A stretch of 64,000 nucleotides of DNA, taken from Planctomycetota bacterium. GTDB taxonomy: Bacteria > Planctomycetota > UBA8742 > UBA2392. The DNA lies in NCBI GenBank assembly GCA_016722065.1, contig JADKGX010000001.1, positions 620,001-684,000 on the forward strand. Direction: 5' to 3'. Positions within the stretch are counted from its first letter, which is position 1. Each line of letters starts with the position of its first letter. This document shows positions 60,293 through 64,000 of the stretch, piece by piece. Position numbers and translations under genes: made by a program. The notes beneath the pieces are model-generated. The model worked only from the letters and a program-made list of their open reading frames with translations, did no database searches and had not been told where the DNA came from.

Positions 60293-61791
60293 GCGGCGTA
60301 GTTCCGGTAGCGGCTGTAGATGGATTTCAGGTGAATCACGTCTTCCCAGATCGGACCGGACAGTTCGGACTTCGTCATCAACTGTTTCAGCATCGCCGAA
60401 ATCTTGCCGATGCGCGCTTCAGTCGTCTTGAGATCCACGCCTTCAAGCCCGGCATCGAGTTCCTCGCGAAACGTGACAACCTCGGCCCGGGTCTTTTCGT
60501 GGCGCGTGAATTGATCCAGTGCCATATCGAACATGTTGCGAATCCAGGCCACACGATCTTGCAAGAGGCTCGCGTTCTTCTGTTCCTCAAAGAAGGCGCT
60601 GCGCACGTTGGGCACCAGCTTTTCGTGCAGCACCCAGGGCACAATCTGGCGCAGGTCGTCTGTGCCCACCTGCCCGTTGCCGCGAAAGAAGGCCATGGCC
60701 TTGGCGTAATGAATGCAGGTTTGAAAGGCGCGGGCGGAAACGCCATTTTCGGTCTGGGTGCACAGGTGGGTGCGCTTATCCAGCGGGCATTGCTCGTTGC
60801 AGACCTTGCTGACGCTGCTGCCGGCAAGGCGCAGGGTGTCTTTGCTTTTGGCCTCAAAGTGCGGGCTGGCCATGCGGCAGAAATCAAGCTGGCCCAGAAA
60901 GAACGCCAGTTTGTCCAGCACCGGTCGGGGCACCTGCACGCGCAGAATCTCGGCAAAGATCGCGTCGAGTTCGTCTTTGGTGAAGACGATTTCTGTGGGC
61001 ACCAGGTCTTCGGGTGACTTGTCGGTCTCAATGCGCTGCAACAGCGTGTGAATGAACGCGCTGTTGAAGGGAACGGCGCGTACCACCACGTCGATGCGGT
61101 CCTTGAGTGCCTCAATCACCTGGAACGTGCCGCCGCCGGCGTCGTCGTTGGCGGTCAAAAACCAGCTTGAGCGCCCGGCATAGACGTATTGGTCGAACAT
61201 CTCGGCATAGCCGTCACCCATCAGGCTCAAGAGCGCGCTTTGGGTCTTGGTGGGAATGCGGTTGTATTCGTCGACAATCTTGACGCGCTGGCCAATCCAC
61301 TGCCGCCAGGAGACCTTTACTTCGGACATCTGCTCGGCCTTGAGCATGTCGCTGGGCAGGGGCGCGCCCAGCAGGTCGCTGATCGTCAGTTGCGGGTGCC
61401 CGCGCAGAATTCCTTTGCGTACGGCCTCTTTGTCCATGCCTGAAATCAGACCCATCAACACGGCGCTGCTGGTCTTGCCACGGCCGGGGCCGCCAACCAT
61501 CAGCGCGCGCCGTGCCGTGAACAGTGTCAGCAGCGGAATCAGCACAAACGACGAATAGCTCATGTCGTCGTGCAGTACCAATTGGTCGCCGGCGCTGTTT
61601 TTCAAACTGGCGTTCTGGCCGAACTCGATGTCGTAAAACGGGCAGATCACCGCGTTGTTGGTGATCCACCAATAGGCTTGGCGCATTTTGTCGTGCAAAC
61701 TTGCGCCATCGCGCTGTGAAAGATGCACGCGCAGATCCGGCCCGGCGCTGGCCCGTCCCTTCAATAGGTTAAGCAGGGGGTTGTCGGCCAT
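60271..61791 (-). CDS. MoxR-like AAA+ ATPase with Cys-rich insert
   Basis: 506 residues. Walker A GGPGRGKTS (100-108), Walker B/DE region KIVDEYNR (171-178), sensor-1 WFLTANDD (210-217) and Arg-containing later blocks fit the MoxR/RavA branch of AAA+. It is larger than typical MoxR (~320). Four Cys in a C-x3-C-x8-C-x14-C pattern (331, 335, 344, 359) lie in the C-terminal part and could bind zinc or an iron-sulfur cluster. MoxR proteins act as chaperone-like partners of VWA proteins in metal insertion or complex maturation. It is the first gene of the operon; the start ATG at 61791 follows AAAGGACG. Confidence 0.9.
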   Translation of the reverse strand: MADNPLLNLLKGRASAGPDLRVHLSQRDGASLHDKMRQAYWWITNNAVICPFYDIEFGQNASLKNSAGDQLVLHDDMSYSSFVLIPLLTLFTARRALMVGGPGRGKTSSAVLMGLISGMDKEAVRKGILRGHPQLTISDLLGAPLPSDMLKAEQMSEVKVSWRQWIGQRVKIVDEYNRIPTKTQSALLSLMGDGYAEMFDQYVYAGRSSWFLTANDDAGGGTFQVIEALKDRIDVVVRAVPFNSAFIHTLLQRIETDKSPEDLVPTEIVFTKDELDAIFAEILRVQVPRPVLDKLAFFLGQLDFCRMASPHFEAKSKDTLRLAGSSVSKVCNEQCPLDKRTHLCTQTENGVSARAFQTCIHYAKAMAFFRGNGQVGTDDLRQIVPWVLHEKLVPNVRSAFFEEQKNASLLQDRVAWIRNMFDMALDQFTRHEKTRAEVVTFREELDAGLEGVDLKTTEARIGKISAMLKQLMTKSELSGPIWEDVIHLKSIYSRYRNYAAWLKRAR

Positions 61792-61899
61792 GCGTGAACG
61801 TCCTTTGTGTGAACCGGCAGATTATCGGACAAGCCATGACGGACGAAAGACGGAAAAGAGTTGAACCTCTACCCCAATCCGGCGTTATTGTGTTGGACG

Positions 61900-62298
61900 A
61901 TGCTGAAGATTGCGAACGTGCTGCTTGCATTTTTTCTGGCGCTGGCGCCAGGCATGGATGCCGTGCGCCTGTTGCACGGCCTGGACCTGTGCGAATGTGT
62001 CGGCGGCGCCGAAACTCACCTGCATGGTGCCATCGTAGCCGCGCACGACCACGACGGCCCCTGCCGCAACTCCGACAAGCACCCGCCGCAAGACGAATGT
62101 CCGCACCTGAAGAACCTGTCGCTGGGCGGATCCGTAATGGTGTCTTTCGGGCCCCTGCCCTTTGATCAGCCCGCAGCGCCCTTTTCGCTGGCGCCCCAGT
62201 GTCTGGCGCGCCCGCACACCACCACCTGCCCGCCGACACATCAGGTGCGGCCGCCGCCGGGCCCGCCCCGGCTGGGGTGCGTGCTTCTGCAAGTTTAA
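61900..62298 (+). CDS. small exported His/Cys-rich protein
   Basis: 132 residues. A signal peptide or anchor at 1-18 is followed by a His/Cys-rich patch (LLHGLDLCECVGG...HLHGAIVAAHDHDGPCRNSDKHPPQDECPHLK, about 25-70). The last third is Pro-rich. Start ATG at 61900; only GGA upstream. Small metal-binding exported proteins of this kind precede CzcCBA/CusCBA-type efflux genes. The neighbouring YHS lipoprotein and TolC-type lipoprotein fit this. A metal-sensing or scavenging role is inferred. Confidence 0.6.
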   Translation: MLKIANVLLAFFLALAPGMDAVRLLHGLDLCECVGGAETHLHGAIVAAHDHDGPCRNSDKHPPQDECPHLKNLSLGGSVMVSFGPLPFDQPAAPFSLAPQCLARPHTTTCPPTHQVRPPPGPPRLGCVLLQV

Positions 62299-62367
62299 GC
62301 CTGCTCCGTGAACCCGGCGCCGCTGGTGCGGCCGCCGGTCGTATTCGTTCATTCACGGAGGTCTTCC

Positions 62368-63048
62368 ATGATTCGCATTGCCGCTTTGATTCTGCCCGCG
62401 CTGCTGATTGCAGCTTGCGGCAGCCAGAGCCCGCCGGCAGCCAATGCCCCGGCCGAAAACGCGCCCGCCCACGTGCACCCCGCCAGCAACAGCCCGGCCA
62501 ACGAGGCCACCGACCCGCACGCTGGCCATACCATGCCCAAGGGCAACGAAGCCGCGCCCCACGGGGGCACCACCAAGGTCACCTTCAACTGGGACGAACT
62601 GGTCCCGCCGGTGAAAACCCACACGTTGCAGGACTTGAAGAACGAAAAAGATCCCGTAAGCCTCAAGCCCGTCGCGCCCGACGCCGCCGTGACCGTTGAC
62701 TACAAGGGCTTTCGCGTCCACTTTGAAAGCCAGGCCACGCGCGACAAGTTCAACCGCAAGCCGCTGAAGTACCTGAACATGCTTTCCCTGGAACCCGCCG
62801 TAGACGGCAGCGTTTCACTGGTGGATGCAGCCACCTACCAGGATCGCGTCACCGACACCTGCCCCGTGATGGTGGACAGCGAAGTAGACCCACACGGCAC
62901 GGTCTATCTGCTGCACCGTGGCTACAAGTTCTTCTTCTGCTGCTGGACCGGCTGCGGAGACGCCTTCATGCAGGACCCGGCCAAGTACTACGCCTGGTAC
63001 GGGCTGGTCGAAAAAGACGGCAAGCTGATTCCCAGGGGTCAGGAATGA
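62368..63048 (+). CDS. YHS-domain lipoprotein
   Basis: 226 residues; the ATG at 62368 has a strong ACGGAGGT upstream. Signal peptide with lipobox Ala-Ala-Cys (Cys17). A Pro/Ala/His-rich linker contains several His (HVHP, HAGHTMP). One YHS-like unit, DYKGFRVHFES...DKFNRKPLKYL, is at about 115-145. A second, DTCPVMVDSEVD...YKFFFCCWTGCGDAFMQDPAKYY, is at about 170-210. YHS domains bind metal, often copper or mercury, as in CopA-linked or MerP-like systems. Its stop overlaps the next start by ATGA. It is likely periplasmic, anchored in the outer or inner membrane. Confidence 0.85.
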   Translation: MIRIAALILPALLIAACGSQSPPAANAPAENAPAHVHPASNSPANEATDPHAGHTMPKGNEAAPHGGTTKVTFNWDELVPPVKTHTLQDLKNEKDPVSLKPVAPDAAVTVDYKGFRVHFESQATRDKFNRKPLKYLNMLSLEPAVDGSVSLVDAATYQDRVTDTCPVMVDSEVDPHGTVYLLHRGYKFFFCCWTGCGDAFMQDPAKYYAWYGLVEKDGKLIPRGQE

Positions 63049-64000
63049 ACACCAAGGCTTGGTGTGTGTGCAGCGCCCTGGTTCTGACCGCCACCCTGGT
63101 GGCCGGTTGCCAGGGCTATGACCCGCAACCGCTGGACGAAGCGGCCCACACCCGGCAATGGCAAGCGCGCGACCCGGCCAGCGAGCCCGTAGCCGAATAC
63201 GCCCGCAAGCTGGCACTGGCCGGGCGGCAGACCGGGCCCTTTGACCTGCGCGACGGCGTGTCGCTGCCAGAGGCAGAGGTGATTGCGCTGTTTTTCAACC
63301 CGGAACTTCGCCGCGCCCGGGCCGAAGCTGGCATCGCCCTGGCCGGGGCCGAAGAAGCCGGCCGATGGCAGGACCCGGAGCTTGAGATCAACGCCACCTA
63401 CATTCTGGAAAACGTCTCCAGCCCCTGGGTGCTGGGCGGCATGTTGAAGTTCACCCTGCCGCTTTCAGGTCGCCACGGTGTGGAAGAAGACAAGGCCTGG
63501 GCGGAGCACCGCCTTACTTTGACCCAGGTGGTGGCCAGCGAATGGCAGGTACTGCAAGACCTGCGCCAGCACTGGCTTGCCGCCGCAGCCACGGCCGAAG
63601 ACCTGGCATTGACCCAGCGGTTCATTGCGGCACTGGAACAGCTCAAGACCCGCGCCGACAACCTGGCCGCCGCGGGTGCCCTTTCGCGGCTGGATGCAAG
63701 GCTGATTGAGCTTGAACTGGTCTCGCGCCGCATTGAGGCCTTCGGGCTGGAAACCGACCTGGCCGAATCGCGACTGCAACTGCGGCAAGACCTTGGCTTG
63801 ATGCCGACGGCGCCGCTGCAATTGCAGCTGGAGTTGGCCAACATGGACGCCCCGGCACAACCCGACGAGGTGCTGCGACAGCGCAACCCGGTTCTGCGCG
63901 TGGCCCGCGCGCAGTACGACGTAAGCGAACAATCCCTGCGCCTGGAGATTCGCAAGCAGTACCCAGACCTGGTGATTGGCGGCGGGTTTGAATCCGACCA
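63045..64000 (+). CDS. TolC-family outer-membrane efflux lipoprotein, partial at right edge
   Basis: About 318 codons are present; the gene continues beyond the window. The ATG at 63045 overlaps the YHS gene stop by four bases. Signal peptide with lipobox Val-Ala-Gly-Cys (Cys22). The helical barrel of TolC/CzcC is visible: LFFNPELRRARAEAGIALAGAEEAGRWQDPEL and repeats around residues 90-115, later helical segments QVLQDLRQHWLAA and the second copy LRQRNPVLRVARAQYDVSEQ near 290. CzcC/CusC-type proteins form the outer-membrane duct for RND heavy-metal efflux. The partner RND pump and adaptor would be expected downstream, outside the window. Confidence 0.9.
   Translation, partial: MNTKAWCVCSALVLTATLVAGCQGYDPQPLDEAAHTRQWQARDPASEPVAEYARKLALAGRQTGPFDLRDGVSLPEAEVIALFFNPELRRARAEAGIALAGAEEAGRWQDPELEINATYILENVSSPWVLGGMLKFTLPLSGRHGVEEDKAWAEHRLTLTQVVASEWQVLQDLRQHWLAAAATAEDLALTQRFIAALEQLKTRADNLAAAGALSRLDARLIELELVSRRIEAFGLETDLAESRLQLRQDLGLMPTAPLQLQLELANMDAPAQPDEVLRQRNPVLRVARAQYDVSEQSLRLEIRKQYPDLVIGGGFESD

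Overview
This window is a GC-rich bacterial chromosome segment, densely coded on both strands. Several traits fit a Gram-negative, planctomycete-like organism: prepilin-type N-termini, lipoproteins, a KdsC-like phosphatase, an RseP-type site-2 protease, a TatC with a long tail, many large secreted repeat proteins, and a Gly-rich/Cys/TM/Arg C-terminal sorting tail. The lineage is an inference from these traits; no rRNA marker is present. I saw no rRNA, tRNA, CRISPR array, transposase or phage genes.

Layout. 1-5.9 kb (minus): two prepilin-type pseudopilins, a MshEN-like/zinc-ribbon protein and two paralogous PilX-like pilus-assembly proteins. 6.1-8.5 kb (plus): an ECF-type sigma factor and a FecR-like membrane protein. 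8.5-18.3 kb: a MORN/kelch-like lipoprotein, a type II (archaeal-type) GAPDH homologue, and a giant beta-helix/tandem-repeat surface protein split by one frameshift. 18.6-32.7 kb: metallophosphoesterase, COG0523 GTPase, TPR/SEC-C protein, YjbQ, Rrf2 regulator, glutamate dehydrogenase, Obg with an acidic insertion, acyltransferase, tandem GNAT, nuclease and MFS transporter. Three arrays of a structured intergenic repeat lie here (21.2-25.6 kb). 32.7-47.3 kb: three very large exported proteins (a threefold-repeat protein, a carboxypeptidase-regulatory-like protein, and a Gly-Asn-Asp-x-Tyr repeat protein), RseP with extra PDZ domains, and a TIM-barrel isomerase. 47.4-50.5 kb: QueA, TatC, KdsC.

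50.5-61.8 kb is the most unusual part. Two tightly overlapping minus-strand operons face one plus-strand radical SAM gene. One operon encodes an asparagine-synthetase-like ligase without a glutaminase domain, a UGT-type glycosyltransferase, an apparently circularly permuted ROK-like ASKHA protein and a PIG-L deacetylase. The other encodes a MoxR-like AAA ATPase, an HExxH metallopeptidase fused to a VWA domain, three uncharacterised proteins and a PaaK/CapK-type adenylate-forming ligase. The window ends with a heavy-metal-efflux-like set: a His/Cys-rich small protein, a YHS lipoprotein and a TolC-family lipoprotein cut by the right edge.

The best candidates for something undescribed are the MoxR/VWA-peptidase/ligase operon with its neighbour, the permuted ROK protein, the repeat family with a covarying GNRA-type hairpin, and the threefold-repeat exported protein.
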